Below, piece by piece: positions 17,585 through 26,662 of a stretch of 53,750 nt of DNA; the stretch's first letter is position 1; each line of letters begins with the position of its first letter. Under the pieces are notes generated by a model that did no database searches, was not told the origin of the DNA, and saw nothing but the letters and a program-made list of their open reading frames with translations. This DNA is from Acinetobacter sp. Ver3 (GTDB lineage: Bacteria > Pseudomonadota > Gammaproteobacteria > Pseudomonadales > Moraxellaceae). The stretch spans positions 1 through 53,750 of the forward strand of contig NZ_JFYL01000016.1 in assembly GCF_000632455.1 (NCBI RefSeq). The letters are read 5' to 3'. The position numbers and the translations under genes were made by a program.

Positions 17585-18622
17585 ATGGATTTAAATATCG
17601 CGTTAATTTTGGGGCAGGATGGTATTACCAGTGGTGCTATTTATGCATTATTAGCGCTATGTATCATTTTAGTTTTTACTGTCACTCGGATATTACTTAT
17701 TCCATTGGGTGAATTTGCTGTATTTGGTGCATTGACTTTGGCATCCATTCAAGCAGGTATTCCAAGCTTAATAGTTTGGCTGGTAGTTGCGTTTTTTATT
17801 GTCAATACAAGTTTGGATTTATACGCTAAATTTTTTAAAAATCAAATATTTAATATCAAAATTTTTATTGCGTCATTGATTTATATTTCTTTGATCGTTA
17901 TCGCGATGTACACACTACCTTTAGCAACGCTTCCAATGCCAATTCAAGTTTTATTGACTTTGGCTGTGATTACACCGCTTGGTCCTCAAATGTATCGCAC
18001 TTTTTTTCAACCTTTAGTGGCAGCCAAACCTTTAGTTTTATTGATCGTGTCGATAGCGGTTCATGTGGCATTAGTCGGTTTAGGACTCGTGATATTCGGT
18101 CCAAATGGTGCTCAAACACAACCGTTTAGTGACAAAAGCTTTGAGATTGGGACTCTTGTTTTAAGCAGTCAAACTTTGATCATTATCGTTTCATTCTTTG
18201 TGATGATTTTAGTGCTTTGGTATTTCTTTGAAAAAACACTCTATGGTAAGGCTTTGCATGCAACCGCTGTCAATCGAGTTGGTGCACAGCTCATGGGTAT
18301 TTCTCCAATCTTTGCGGGCAAACTGACTTTTGTTTTAGCTACATTTATCGGAACGTTATCAGGCATTTTAATTGCACCGATCACAACCCTGTATTACGAC
18401 TCAGGATTTATTTTAAGTCTGAAGGGATTTGTAGGGGCAATCATTGGAGGACTAATCAGCTTCCCAGTCGCAGCAATTGGTGCCGTGATTGTTGGTGTTA
18501 TTGAGTCTTTCTCCATGTTTTGGGCAAGTGATTACAAAGAAATCATCGTCTTTACATTAATTATTCCTTTCTTACTTTGGAAATCACTCACAACTCGTCA
18601 TGTTGAGGAGGATGAAGAATGA
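17585..18622 (+). CDS. ABC importer permease, LivH-type
   Basis: The 345-residue hydrophobic protein has about eight to nine membrane segments and the LivH/BraD (BPD_transp_2) pattern. The N-terminal GITSGAIYALLALCIILVF stretch and the C-terminal GFVGAIIGGLISFPVAAIGAVIVGV coupling region are visible. It has an insertion of roughly 50 residues (about 60-115) compared with typical LivH of about 300 residues. The gene overlaps the next one by four bases (ATGA). It forms the importer pore with the LivM half of the following fusion protein. The substrate is not determined. Confidence 0.85.
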   Translation: MDLNIALILGQDGITSGAIYALLALCIILVFTVTRILLIPLGEFAVFGALTLASIQAGIPSLIVWLVVAFFIVNTSLDLYAKFFKNQIFNIKIFIASLIYISLIVIAMYTLPLATLPMPIQVLLTLAVITPLGPQMYRTFFQPLVAAKPLVLLIVSIAVHVALVGLGLVIFGPNGAQTQPFSDKSFEIGTLVLSSQTLIIIVSFFVMILVLWYFFEKTLYGKALHATAVNRVGAQLMGISPIFAGKLTFVLATFIGTLSGILIAPITTLYYDSGFILSLKGFVGAIIGGLISFPVAAIGAVIVGVIESFSMFWASDYKEIIVFTLIIPFLLWKSLTTRHVEEDEE

Positions 18623-20421
18623 AATCAAAAACTTATTTCTTTATATTTGCGCTAATTGTATTCATCAGCCCATTTTTTTTACCGACATATCAAGTCACGT
18701 TATTGAACTATATTGGTCTAAATGCATTAGTCGTGTTAGGTCTTGTATTGGTGACAGGCGTTGGAGGCATGACTACATTTGGTCAAGCAGCCTTAGTTGG
18801 AATTGGCGGATACGCAACTGCTTACTTAACTGTGACTGAACAATTACCAAGTTTCCTCGCATGGACAGGTGGCAATCCTTGGTTTGGACTTCTGCTCGGA
18901 ATAGTCATTACAGTCGCATCTGCGATTTTGGTGGGTGGTTTAACACTTAAACTTTCAGGGCATTATCTGCCTTTAGGTACGATCGCTTGGGGTATTTCAC
19001 TTTATTATTTCTTTTCGACCATTGAAACTTTAGGTGGGCATTCTGGAATTTCGAATATTCCCTCTATTTCTATCGCAGGATTTGCCTTTGATAATGGCAA
19101 CAAAATGTTCTACCTCATTTGGCTCATTGTATTTATTGCCATTATTTTGACAAAAAATCTTTTAAATTCTCGAGAAGGTCGAGCAATCCGCGCTTTGAAA
19201 GGCGGACAAGTAATGGCTGAGTCTATGGGAGTAAATACGTTTAGAGCAAAAATGATCATCTTTGTGATTGCTGCAATTTTTGCATCAATTTCAGGGTGGC
19301 TTTATGCACACACGCAAACTTTTATTAACCCGACACCTTTTGGACTCCAAATGGGTATCGACTACTTGTTTATGGCGTTGTTAGGCGGTGTCGGTAGTAT
19401 TTGGGGGGCAATATTAGGTGCAGGCATATTCACCATGGTACGCCAATGGTTGCAAGATGCTTTGCCTATTATTTTTGGCGGACAAGGTCATTATGAAACA
19501 ATCGTATTTGGATTAATCATTGTTGTATTGATGCAAAAAGCACCATCAGGGATTTGGTCATTTATTACTAAGTTGATCCCAAATAAATATAAGCCTGTAG
19601 ATTTATATCCTTCAATCCACCCCATTCCTCAAATGGACAAAGTAGAAAATCAAATCAACAAGGGTGAATTGATATTAGATGCGAAGAACATCACGAAAAA
19701 ATTTGGTGGCTTAGTTGCGAACAATGAAATGAATCTGAAAATTCATGCTGGAGAGGTTCTCGCTTTAATTGGTCCGAATGGTGCTGGTAAAAGTACCATG
19801 TTCAATCAAATATCAGGTGTAGATGTTCCAACAAGTGGTGAAGTTTTATTTAAAGGTAAAAAAATAAATGGCATACCATCCAGAGAAATTGCCAAATTAG
19901 GATTAAGTCGCACATTCCAACACGTAAAAATATTGCCTGAAATGACTGTATTAGAAAATACAGCCATAGGTGCACATTTGCGCGGAGAAAAAAGTGTCAT
20001 CTCATCCATGTTACTTCTTGATCGAGTTGAAGAAAATGAACTTCTCAATGAGGCTAAATATCAACTAGAACGTGTAGGGCTTGGAGAATATTTGTATGTC
20101 GAAGCTGGCAGTTTAGCACTCGGGCAGCAACGTATTTTAGAAATTGCACGTGCTTTATGTGCGAACCCAAGCTTATTACTACTTGATGAGCCCGCAGCAG
20201 GATTAAGATTTAAAGAGAAACAAGCCTTAGCTGAACTTCTATCTAAATTACGTGCTGAAGGTATGGCAATTCTCTTGGTCGAGCATGATATGGACTTTGT
20301 CATGAATCTCGCAGACCGAATTGTGGTCATGGAGTTCGGTCAAAAAATTGCTGAAGGATTACCAGAAGAAATTCAAAAAAATGAAGCTGTATTGGAAGCT
20401 TATTTAGGAGGTGCTGCATGA
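18619..20421 (+). CDS. Fused ABC importer permease and ATPase (LivM-LivG fusion)
   Basis: The 600-residue protein joins a LivM-type permease (about 1-320, with VLGLVLVTGVGGMTTFGQAALVGIGGY and LFMALLGGVGSIWGAILGAG) to a LivG-type ATPase (about 345-600). The ATPase has a Walker A GPNGAGKS, a signature LALGQQR, a Walker B LLLLDEP and the downstream switch H (LLVEHDMDFV). No stop or frameshift separates the two, so this is a true fusion. Such fusions occur in other proteobacterial aromatic-acid importers. It overlaps both neighbours by four bases, so the whole unit is translated together. Confidence 0.87.
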   Translation: MKSKTYFFIFALIVFISPFFLPTYQVTLLNYIGLNALVVLGLVLVTGVGGMTTFGQAALVGIGGYATAYLTVTEQLPSFLAWTGGNPWFGLLLGIVITVASAILVGGLTLKLSGHYLPLGTIAWGISLYYFFSTIETLGGHSGISNIPSISIAGFAFDNGNKMFYLIWLIVFIAIILTKNLLNSREGRAIRALKGGQVMAESMGVNTFRAKMIIFVIAAIFASISGWLYAHTQTFINPTPFGLQMGIDYLFMALLGGVGSIWGAILGAGIFTMVRQWLQDALPIIFGGQGHYETIVFGLIIVVLMQKAPSGIWSFITKLIPNKYKPVDLYPSIHPIPQMDKVENQINKGELILDAKNITKKFGGLVANNEMNLKIHAGEVLALIGPNGAGKSTMFNQISGVDVPTSGEVLFKGKKINGIPSREIAKLGLSRTFQHVKILPEMTVLENTAIGAHLRGEKSVISSMLLLDRVEENELLNEAKYQLERVGLGEYLYVEAGSLALGQQRILEIARALCANPSLLLLDEPAAGLRFKEKQALAELLSKLRAEGMAILLVEHDMDFVMNLADRIVVMEFGQKIAEGLPEEIQKNEAVLEAYLGGAA

Positions 20422-21191
20422 TCACAATGCTTGGAAATCAAGAGGGCACGCCTCTGCTAGAAGTAAATAATTTGAGTGTTGCTTACGGAAAAGTCGAAGC
20501 GCTTTCAAATTTTAATATGCGTGTTAATCAAGGCCAAATTGTTTCTGTTGTTGGTCCAAATGGTGCGGGTAAAACAACTTTATTGTCTGCAATTATGGGG
20601 GTGCTGGGTTCTAAAGGAAACGTCGATTTCGATGGGCATGTGGAGCAATGTCCACAGGTTGAGCAAATGGTCATTCGTGGGCTCGGATTAGTGCCTGAAA
20701 AACGGGAGTTATTTGGAACAATGTCTATTGAAGACAATCTTATGCTTGGCGCTTTTCAACGCTATCGCCAAAGAGACAAAGAAATTTTCAGCACTTTAGA
20801 TGAAGTGTATGACATTTTTCCTCGTTTGAAAGAAAGACGATCTCAGCAAGCAGGAACACTTTCTGGTGGTGAACGACAAATGCTTGCAGTGGGTCGTGCA
20901 CTCATGGCTAAACCTAAATTGTTGATGCTTGATGAGCCGAGTTTGGGATTAGCACCACTCATCACTCGAGAAATTTTTAAGGTCATTGACCAATTAAGAG
21001 GACATGGCGTGTCTATCTTGTTAGTTGAGCAGAATGCCAGAGCTGCTTTAAAACTTGCAGATTATGCTTATGTCCTTGAAATGGGAGAACTATCAATGGA
21101 AGGAAGGGGCTCTGATTTAGTTGAAGATCCAAGAATCATCGAAAGTTACTTAGGAATTAATAGTAAGCATCAAGACGTATTAGCTATTTAG
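20418..21191 (+). CDS. ABC importer ATPase, LivF-type
   Basis: The 257-residue ATPase has Walker [10 protein letters not shown] (about residues 48-56), signature LSGGERQ, Walker B LLMLDEPSLGLAP and switch SILLVEQNARAAL, the LivF/BraG pattern. It pairs with the LivG half of the upstream fusion. The ATG at 20418 overlaps the previous stop and has GGAGGTG six bases upstream. It is the last component of the importer; metabolic genes follow after 38 bp in the same direction. Confidence 0.88.
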   Translation: MITMLGNQEGTPLLEVNNLSVAYGKVEALSNFNMRVNQGQIVSVVGPNGAGKTTLLSAIMGVLGSKGNVDFDGHVEQCPQVEQMVIRGLGLVPEKRELFGTMSIEDNLMLGAFQRYRQRDKEIFSTLDEVYDIFPRLKERRSQQAGTLSGGERQMLAVGRALMAKPKLLMLDEPSLGLAPLITREIFKVIDQLRGHGVSILLVEQNARAALKLADYAYVLEMGELSMEGRGSDLVEDPRIIESYLGINSKHQDVLAI

Positions 21192-21229
21192 AACATAGCA
21201 AATCATACGATTTTCAGGGATTTGAATGG

Positions 21230-22231
21230 ATGTCAAAAAAAATTTTGGTATATGGTGCTGGAGCCATAGGCTGTGTGGTTGCTGCTAGATTAACGCTAGC
21301 AGGACACCAAGTCACTGTTCTAGCACGAGGGGAAAAAGTCGAAACGCTAAAGCAAAAAGGGATTCATTTAAAAGATGTACTGGGTGAATTTCAAGTACAT
21401 CCATCTCGAATTGTGGATACTGAAGAATGCATTGAAAAACAGGATTTTATATTTATAGCAACCAAGTTTAACGCTTTATATGAAATTTCAACTCAGCTGA
21501 AGCGTTATATGCATAACGCGACAGTCATCGTGCCGTTAATGAATGGAATACCCTTTTGGTATTTTTACGGTTTAGAGAATAACTCTGAACATTCAAGCAT
21601 AAATTGTTTAGATCAACAGGGCGTTTTAAATGACCATTTTCCATTAGAACATTTAATTGGCGCTGTCGTATTTATTACAGCGCAAAGTGTCAATGAAAAT
21701 GAGGTCAAATCAGACAATCCATATTTGTTGATCTTTGGTGAGCCGAGTCATCAAATGACTGAACGATTAGATGCGCTTGTTGAATTGTTTGAAAATACAA
21801 GTATCGAAGCACGACCCGTAGAGAACATCCGAGATCAAATTTGGACCAAGGTTATGGCTAACTTGAGCTCCAATCCATTATCGGTTGTGGCTGATGCTTC
21901 GCTAAGTAAAATTTATTCTGATCACAATTTAACTCGAATTACGCAACAAATTTTATATGAAGTTCGAGCTGTTGCGGCTTGCTATGGCGCTCGTATCAAT
22001 ATCGACCCAAACACATTTTTAAAATTGGGTTCAGAGATGGGGGAAACATATACATCAATGTGGCATGACTACAAAAATCATCGCCCTTTAGAGTTAGCAC
22101 CCATTGCAGAAGCTGTATTTGAATTGGCAGATGCTTATGAATGTCCGATGCCGACATCCAAACTTATATATGAATTAACGGTCTATTTAAGCGAACAAGC
22201 CAGAACAAGGAATAATGAAGATGAAAAATAA
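21230..22231 (+). CDS. Ketopantoate-reductase-like (ApbA/PanE family) dehydrogenase
   Basis: The 333-residue protein has an N-terminal GAGAIGCVVAARL nucleotide motif (residues 8-20) and the ApbA N- and C-terminal domains. The NLSSNPLSVVADASL segment corresponds to the active-site helix, with the expected lysine just before it (IWTKVMANLS). The family reduces 2-oxo acids or oxidises 2-hydroxy acids. As a member of a catabolic operon it is unlikely to be the pantothenate enzyme PanE. It overlaps the aldolase gene by 17 bases. A hydroxy acid/oxo acid step on the imported compound is inferred. Confidence 0.8.
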   Translation: MSKKILVYGAGAIGCVVAARLTLAGHQVTVLARGEKVETLKQKGIHLKDVLGEFQVHPSRIVDTEECIEKQDFIFIATKFNALYEISTQLKRYMHNATVIVPLMNGIPFWYFYGLENNSEHSSINCLDQQGVLNDHFPLEHLIGAVVFITAQSVNENEVKSDNPYLLIFGEPSHQMTERLDALVELFENTSIEARPVENIRDQIWTKVMANLSSNPLSVVADASLSKIYSDHNLTRITQQILYEVRAVAACYGARINIDPNTFLKLGSEMGETYTSMWHDYKNHRPLELAPIAEAVFELADAYECPMPTSKLIYELTVYLSEQARTRNNEDEK

Positions 22232-22964
22232 TGTATTGAATGTGTCTGAAGCTGAATGGGCGCTCAGAGTTAAATTAGCGCATTGTTATCACCTTATTGA
22301 TTATTTTGGTTGGACGGAAACAATTTTTAATCATGTCTCAGCGCGCTTACCTGGAGCTGAACACTATTATTTAGTAAATCCTTTCGGCTTGAACTATACG
22401 GAAATCACACCCGAAAATTTATTAAAAGTTGATTTAAACGGTAATAAAGTGATTCATTCTGAATATGATGCCAATCCTGCAGGATTTGCTTTACATAGTG
22501 CTGTTCATGGTGCTCGTGATGATATTCGATGTTTAATACATACACATACCACACCAATCAGTGCCATTGCACAAAAGAAAGATGGCTTTAAAAATGACAA
22601 TTTTTATGGTGCGCAGTTATATGGTCGGGTAGGCTATCATGCCTTTGAAGGCATTACTCTATTCGAAGAAGAAAAACAAAGAATGATCAAAAGTTTAGGT
22701 GATAATCACATTCTGGTACTTAGAAATCATGGTGTAGCTGTGGGAGAGAGTACGATTGAAAAAGCTTTTTTCCTACTCTGGACAGTTCAACGAGCCGCAG
22801 AAATACAATGCCAAGCGGATTCAATGCGTGGTGACGATGTTGAATTAGATCATATCGTAAAACAGAAGTGTGCAGACTTAACTCAAATGTTAATTCAAGA
22901 AAGTGCTTTCGCAGATAAGTTTTTCAATGCGATGGTTCGAAAAATGCAGGAAAACAAACACTAG
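22215..22964 (+). CDS. Class II aldolase/adducin-family protein
   Basis: The 249-residue protein matches the class II aldolase/adducin domain. HVSARLPG lies near residue 38; metal-binding histidines are in CLIHTHTTPISAIA and LRNHGVAVG. Family members are zinc-dependent aldolases (fuculose-phosphate, 5-methylthioribulose dehydratase) and decarboxylases. It lacks obvious phosphate-binding specifics, so the substrate cannot be stated. It overlaps the upstream dehydrogenase gene and precedes the TauD-like gene by 17 bp, so all three enzymes probably act on one compound. ATG codons at 22215 and 22221 are both possible. Confidence 0.8.
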   Translation: MKMKNNVLNVSEAEWALRVKLAHCYHLIDYFGWTETIFNHVSARLPGAEHYYLVNPFGLNYTEITPENLLKVDLNGNKVIHSEYDANPAGFALHSAVHGARDDIRCLIHTHTTPISAIAQKKDGFKNDNFYGAQLYGRVGYHAFEGITLFEEEKQRMIKSLGDNHILVLRNHGVAVGESTIEKAFFLLWTVQRAAEIQCQADSMRGDDVELDHIVKQKCADLTQMLIQESAFADKFFNAMVRKMQENKH

Positions 22965-22981
22965 TTCAGGGATAGATTGCG

Positions 22982-23968
22982 ATGAATACGATATTAAAAG
23001 AGAAAATCAGTCATAAGTCGGCATGGGTGGGCAAAGACCTAAAAAATCAGACAGATTGGATTTATTATTTAAGCGAAGAAATGCTTCATGAATTAAGCCA
23101 AAATTTGCAATTGATAGAACAACAAGATCTAGAAATTGATCAATTGAATAACACGCATTTAACGATTAATAATCCACAAGTTTTATCTGAATTTAAAAAA
23201 TATGCCGATGAGCTTGAGAATGGATATGGTTTCTTTCTATTAAAAGGTTTGGATGTCTCTAAATTTAGTGAACGCCAATTGGCGATTATTTACTATTTAA
23301 TAGGCATGTATATGGGTCAACCCGTTACCCAAAATCCTAAAGGCGATTTATTGGGTAAAGTAGAAAACGTTGGTGATCTTAACAACAAATCAACGCGAGT
23401 TTATGAAACAAACGCATATCTCCCTTACCACACTGACTTATCTGACGTAGTTGGATTGCTATCAATTAGAAAAGCAAAGAGTGGAGGATTGAGTAGTCTC
23501 GTCAGTGCTGCCACAGTCTACAATAGAATTTTAGAAAATTATCCTGAATATCTAGGTTATTATTATCATCCGACTTATTGTGATCATCTTGGTGACTCAG
23601 AACCAACACTCACGCCTATATTTAGCTTTTATGACAATAAATTAAGTTGTCGATACTTAAGAGCATATATTGAACTAGGACATGAGCGAAAAGGAATCCC
23701 TTTATCCAGAGTTCAAGTCGATGCGCTTGATATTTTCGATCAGTACATACAAGATCCTGATCTCAGACTAGATATGATGCTTGAACCGGGTGATATGCAG
23801 TTCTGTAATAACTATTGTGTAATGCATTCACGATCATCATTTATAGATGATGAAGACATCTCAAAGCGAAGAAAATTATTAAGATTATGGTTAAAAATGC
23901 CTAATGCCCGATCTTTAGCCAAGGATTTCCCAGGTAGAAATGGTATTCAAAAAGTAAATCTTTCTTAA
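22982..23968 (+). CDS. TauD/TfdA-type Fe(II)/2-oxoglutarate-dependent oxygenase
   Basis: The 328-residue protein has the TauD/TfdA fold signature. The iron ligands H150 and D152 sit in LPYHTDLSDVVGLL, and the distal histidine is H282 in NNYCVMHSRSSF. The arginine that would hold 2-oxoglutarate lies in RRKLLRLWLKMP (about 296-302). The family hydroxylates taurine, phenoxyacetates such as 2,4-D, carnitine precursors and similar acids, often causing cleavage. TfdA acts on an auxin analogue, which is worth noting beside an auxin cluster, but this does not prove the substrate. It is the last gene of the operon, followed by a terminator. Confidence 0.83.
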   Translation: MNTILKEKISHKSAWVGKDLKNQTDWIYYLSEEMLHELSQNLQLIEQQDLEIDQLNNTHLTINNPQVLSEFKKYADELENGYGFFLLKGLDVSKFSERQLAIIYYLIGMYMGQPVTQNPKGDLLGKVENVGDLNNKSTRVYETNAYLPYHTDLSDVVGLLSIRKAKSGGLSSLVSAATVYNRILENYPEYLGYYYHPTYCDHLGDSEPTLTPIFSFYDNKLSCRYLRAYIELGHERKGIPLSRVQVDALDIFDQYIQDPDLRLDMMLEPGDMQFCNNYCVMHSRSSFIDDEDISKRRKLLRLWLKMPNARSLAKDFPGRNGIQKVNLS

Positions 23969-23995
23969 AAAATGCTCAATATTTGACTACAACCT

Positions 23996-24030
23996 GACTC
24001 GGACTTTTAAGGCCGAGTCTTTTTTTTTTT
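23996..24030 (+). terminator. Rho-independent terminator after the TauD-like gene
   Basis: GACTCGG and CCGAGTC form a 7-bp stem with a 10-base loop, followed by eleven T residues. Confidence 0.85.
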
Positions 24031-24476
24031 GCGATTACTCAAAAGTTGTAAGACTCAATCTGATTTAGAGATGAGTATAAATAATAATTACGCACTCATC
24101 TGATTGATCACCTAAACAATATTCTTTTTTGTTAACGCGCTATATGGTTCGGCATCATATCGTCTAACAATATTCACACTTTGAATGAGTTAAGTTAAAT
24201 CAGCTTCTGGAAGTGAGTTTTCCTCATTCAGCAGTCCTGAACGCATTTTAGTAAATTTGAGAGTGATTTCTATTCAAGTTGTTGAGGGAGAATAATCTGC
24301 TCTTCAAACGAAAAATGTTGAAAGCCTAGACCTGACAGGGGATACTTCGTTTATCTTTATTTAATCGGGCATCGGACATGGGTCATCATCATAATGCTGC
24401 TTTGGCTTGCAAGAAGTAGACGTTGATTATTTTTTATACCTTTGATTAGTTTAATTATTATTGACTCTCAGTTGAG
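24031..24476. other. Gene-free stretch of about 450 bp, probably decayed sequence
   Basis: No intact gene, RNA gene or repeat is evident between two terminators. On the minus strand from about 24246 to 24110 a broken frame can be read (MRSGLLNEENSLPEADLT, a stop at 24192-24190, then LIQSVNIVRRYDAEPYSALT). Its composition is protein-like. It may be the residue of a lost gene; I cannot name the family. Confidence 0.4.
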
Positions 24477-24512
24477 AAAAAAGAACTCGAACAGATGTTC
24501 GAGTTCTTTTTC
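24477..24512 (-). terminator. Terminator of the second MFS gene
   Basis: AAGAACTCGAACA and its complement form a 13-bp perfect stem with a 2-base centre. It is flanked by A and T tracts and so works in both directions; it serves the minus-strand transporter gene ending at 24579. Confidence 0.85.
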
Positions 24513-24578
24513 TAAAATAAACTAAATATGAGCTTAGATTTGAGAAAATGCTTTATGTAATTTTGCTCAAATCACGTC

Positions 24579-25940
24579 TTATCTGACCATTTCATCTTTT
24601 TCTACATCTAGACTTTTCACAAAATGTTTACATCCTGTTTTAAGTAAAATAATAGTCAATAGCGCTGAGAATCCACCTACGATTGAAATTGAATAACCCA
24701 CCATGTTGGTATCCCCGAATACTTTATCGGTAATTAATGCGACTAAAGTTGTTCCAATACCTAAACCAATTAAGCTACTGATTAACAAGAAAATTGCAGA
24801 AATTTGAGCTCGTAATTGATTTGGAGCTAAAATTTGCATAGCTGCTGTTGAGGTTGGCATTGGGAAAGATGCAAAGAACATAGCCACTGTAAAAATAGCA
24901 ACAGATAACCACAGTGAGTCTACTAATGTATAGCTAATAATAGGTAAGATAATTCCTAAACCACCTAAATAACCAGCATACATTGCAGCATCACGTCGAC
25001 CTTTACTTGTCAGATAATCAGTTAACCAGCCTGCAAAGAAAACGCCAGATGTGTTTGCGATAAGTAGAATCGTTCCTAACATATAACCTGTTTCAACAGG
25101 ACTTAGACCAGAGTTACGCATATAAAATGCAGGCGACCAGCTCATGACACAAAACAATGCCATTGCATAGAATGTGAAGCCCATGTAGTGACAAGTAAAT
25201 GTCTTACTGTGCTTTTTTAAGAATTTAAACGAATCCGTAAATTTAACTTTTACGACATTGCCTGAGGCATCGAGTTTTTGTCCTGTTCGTTGCGGATCTC
25301 TTACTGTTAAAATAAATAAAAGACCAATAAAAACGCCTGGCAATCCAACCAGAATAAAGGCAACTTGCCAAGCCTTCATCATGCCGAGTAAAGGAACATC
25401 AATAAACGTTGCATCTTTTAATAAGCTGATCACATAGCCGCCAACGAGAAAAGCCATCCCTCCACCGATAAAAGAACCAATGGAGTAAATACCAACGGCT
25501 TTACCTAATTTGTCTTTACTGAACATATCACTAAACATGGAATATGCTGCGGGTGATAATGCTGCTTCACCAATGCCAATCCCCATTCTTGAAAGAAAAA
25601 GTTGAATGAAGTTTTTACTTAGACCACAAGCCGCTGTTGCTAAGCTCCAAAAAATAATGCCAATTGCAATAATTTTTGGTCGGGAAAATCGGTCTGCTAA
25701 ATAAGCGATAGGCAATCCCATAAATGCGTAAAATAGGGAAAAAGCTAAACCGTGCAATAGACTAAACTGAGTATCAGTTAAATTTAAATCTGCTTTGATC
25801 GGTTCAATCATCAAGACTAAAATTTGTCGATCAATATAAGAAAATACATAAGCCAACATACATAGTGTGACTACGTACCAAGCGTATCTCGTATTTTTTT
25901 TGACCGAAGCGGGTTCTTCAGCATTTAGAGTATTCTGCAT
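24579..25940 (-). CDS. MFS transporter, paralogue of the one at 1901-3247 (copy 2)
   Basis: This 453-residue MFS protein has twelve membrane segments and is highly similar along its whole length to the transporter at 1901-3247. They share IDRQIL, LMIEPIKADLNLTDTQFSLLHG, GIGEAALSPAAYSMFSDMF and FASFPMP. Identity by eye is around two thirds to three quarters. It is divergent from a MarR gene, with a palindromic operator between them that also occurs before the nitrilase-like gene. It probably imports or exports the ligand of that small regulon. The substrate is unknown. Confidence 0.87.
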   Translation of the reverse strand: MQNTLNAEEPASVKKNTRYAWYVVTLCMLAYVFSYIDRQILVLMIEPIKADLNLTDTQFSLLHGLAFSLFYAFMGLPIAYLADRFSRPKIIAIGIIFWSLATAACGLSKNFIQLFLSRMGIGIGEAALSPAAYSMFSDMFSKDKLGKAVGIYSIGSFIGGGMAFLVGGYVISLLKDATFIDVPLLGMMKAWQVAFILVGLPGVFIGLLFILTVRDPQRTGQKLDASGNVVKVKFTDSFKFLKKHSKTFTCHYMGFTFYAMALFCVMSWSPAFYMRNSGLSPVETGYMLGTILLIANTSGVFFAGWLTDYLTSKGRRDAAMYAGYLGGLGIILPIISYTLVDSLWLSVAIFTVAMFFASFPMPTSTAAMQILAPNQLRAQISAIFLLISSLIGLGIGTTLVALITDKVFGDTNMVGYSISIVGGFSALLTIILLKTGCKHFVKSLDVEKDEMVR

Positions 25941-26066
25941 TTTCGTATCCTATATCCTTAAGGGTTTGATTTTTATTCCATTATTTTTTTAGCTAAACTG
26001 TGACTAGGTATTCAAATTTAAGCAGCATTAGTCATATATAATGCAAAGTTAAACTCAAATACTTTT

Positions 26067-26084
26067 TTATCAGCATACTGATAA
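26067..26084. promoter_or_regulatory. Palindromic operator 1 of the MarR regulon
   Basis: TTATCAG-CATA-CTGATAA, a perfect 7-bp inverted repeat with a 4-base centre, lies between the divergent MFS and MarR genes, 30 bp before the MarR start. The same palindrome recurs at 26597-26618. Confidence 0.75.
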
Positions 26085-26114
26085 TATTTATGATTTTATA
26101 AAAGGGCAATAGGT

Positions 26115-26564
26115 ATGTTTAAAAAAAATACGAATTCACCTGAAATATTTGATAATGAATCGGGTTACCTTGGATTTTTATTAAGAAAGACATCCCATGT
26201 ATATCGTTTAAAAATGGAGCGTGTACTTGCTGAATATTCAATCACTCCACCACAGTTCACAATTTTGAAAATTATTTTGACTTACCCAGGTTTCACAAAT
26301 GCGGAAATAGCACGTTTTGCTTCATTAACACCGCAAACAGTAAATTTGATGATCTCAAAATTAGAAAAACAAAATATTCTCTACAAAACTTCTCATTCTA
26401 CGAATAAGAAAATTCAATTAATTGAGATATCAGATTTAGGGAAAAAACTTATGGAAGATTGTGGTGATGCTATTGATCTTTTAGAAGATTCTCTAGTCGA
26501 TGGTTTTAGTGAAAGTGAAATAAGAATCGTCAGGAATTGGATGAAAAAAATTAATGAAGAATAA
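26115..26564 (+). CDS. MarR-family transcriptional regulator
   Basis: The 149-residue MarR protein has the usual dimer helices at both ends and a central winged helix-turn-helix (FTNAEIARFASLTPQTVNLMISKLEKQNIL, about 66-95). A wing (THSTNKKIQLIEISDLGKKL) follows. MarR proteins commonly repress their own gene and the neighbouring transporter and enzyme genes until a phenolic or aromatic ligand binds. Identical palindromes lie upstream of this gene and upstream of the nitrilase-like gene 99 bp downstream, which points to such a circuit. It is intact, unlike the iacR gene at 6488-6956. Confidence 0.88.
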   Translation: MFKKNTNSPEIFDNESGYLGFLLRKTSHVYRLKMERVLAEYSITPPQFTILKIILTYPGFTNAEIARFASLTPQTVNLMISKLEKQNILYKTSHSTNKKIQLIEISDLGKKLMEDCGDAIDLLEDSLVDGFSESEIRIVRNWMKKINEE

Positions 26565-26596
26565 TTTTCTAAATTATTTGGTTTTTGAACTTGCAT

Positions 26597-26618
26597 AATT
26601 ATCAGCACACTGATAATT
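26597..26618. promoter_or_regulatory. Palindromic operator 2 of the MarR regulon
   Basis: AATTATCAG and CTGATAATT form a 9-bp perfect inverted repeat with a CACA centre, sharing the TTATCAG-N4-CTGATAA core with the site at 26067-26084. It lies 45 bp before the preferred start of the nitrilase-like gene. Confidence 0.75.
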
Positions 26619-26662
26619 TTTAAGTACATTAAAAAAACTGAATGGATTTAGAGGAAAACAAA

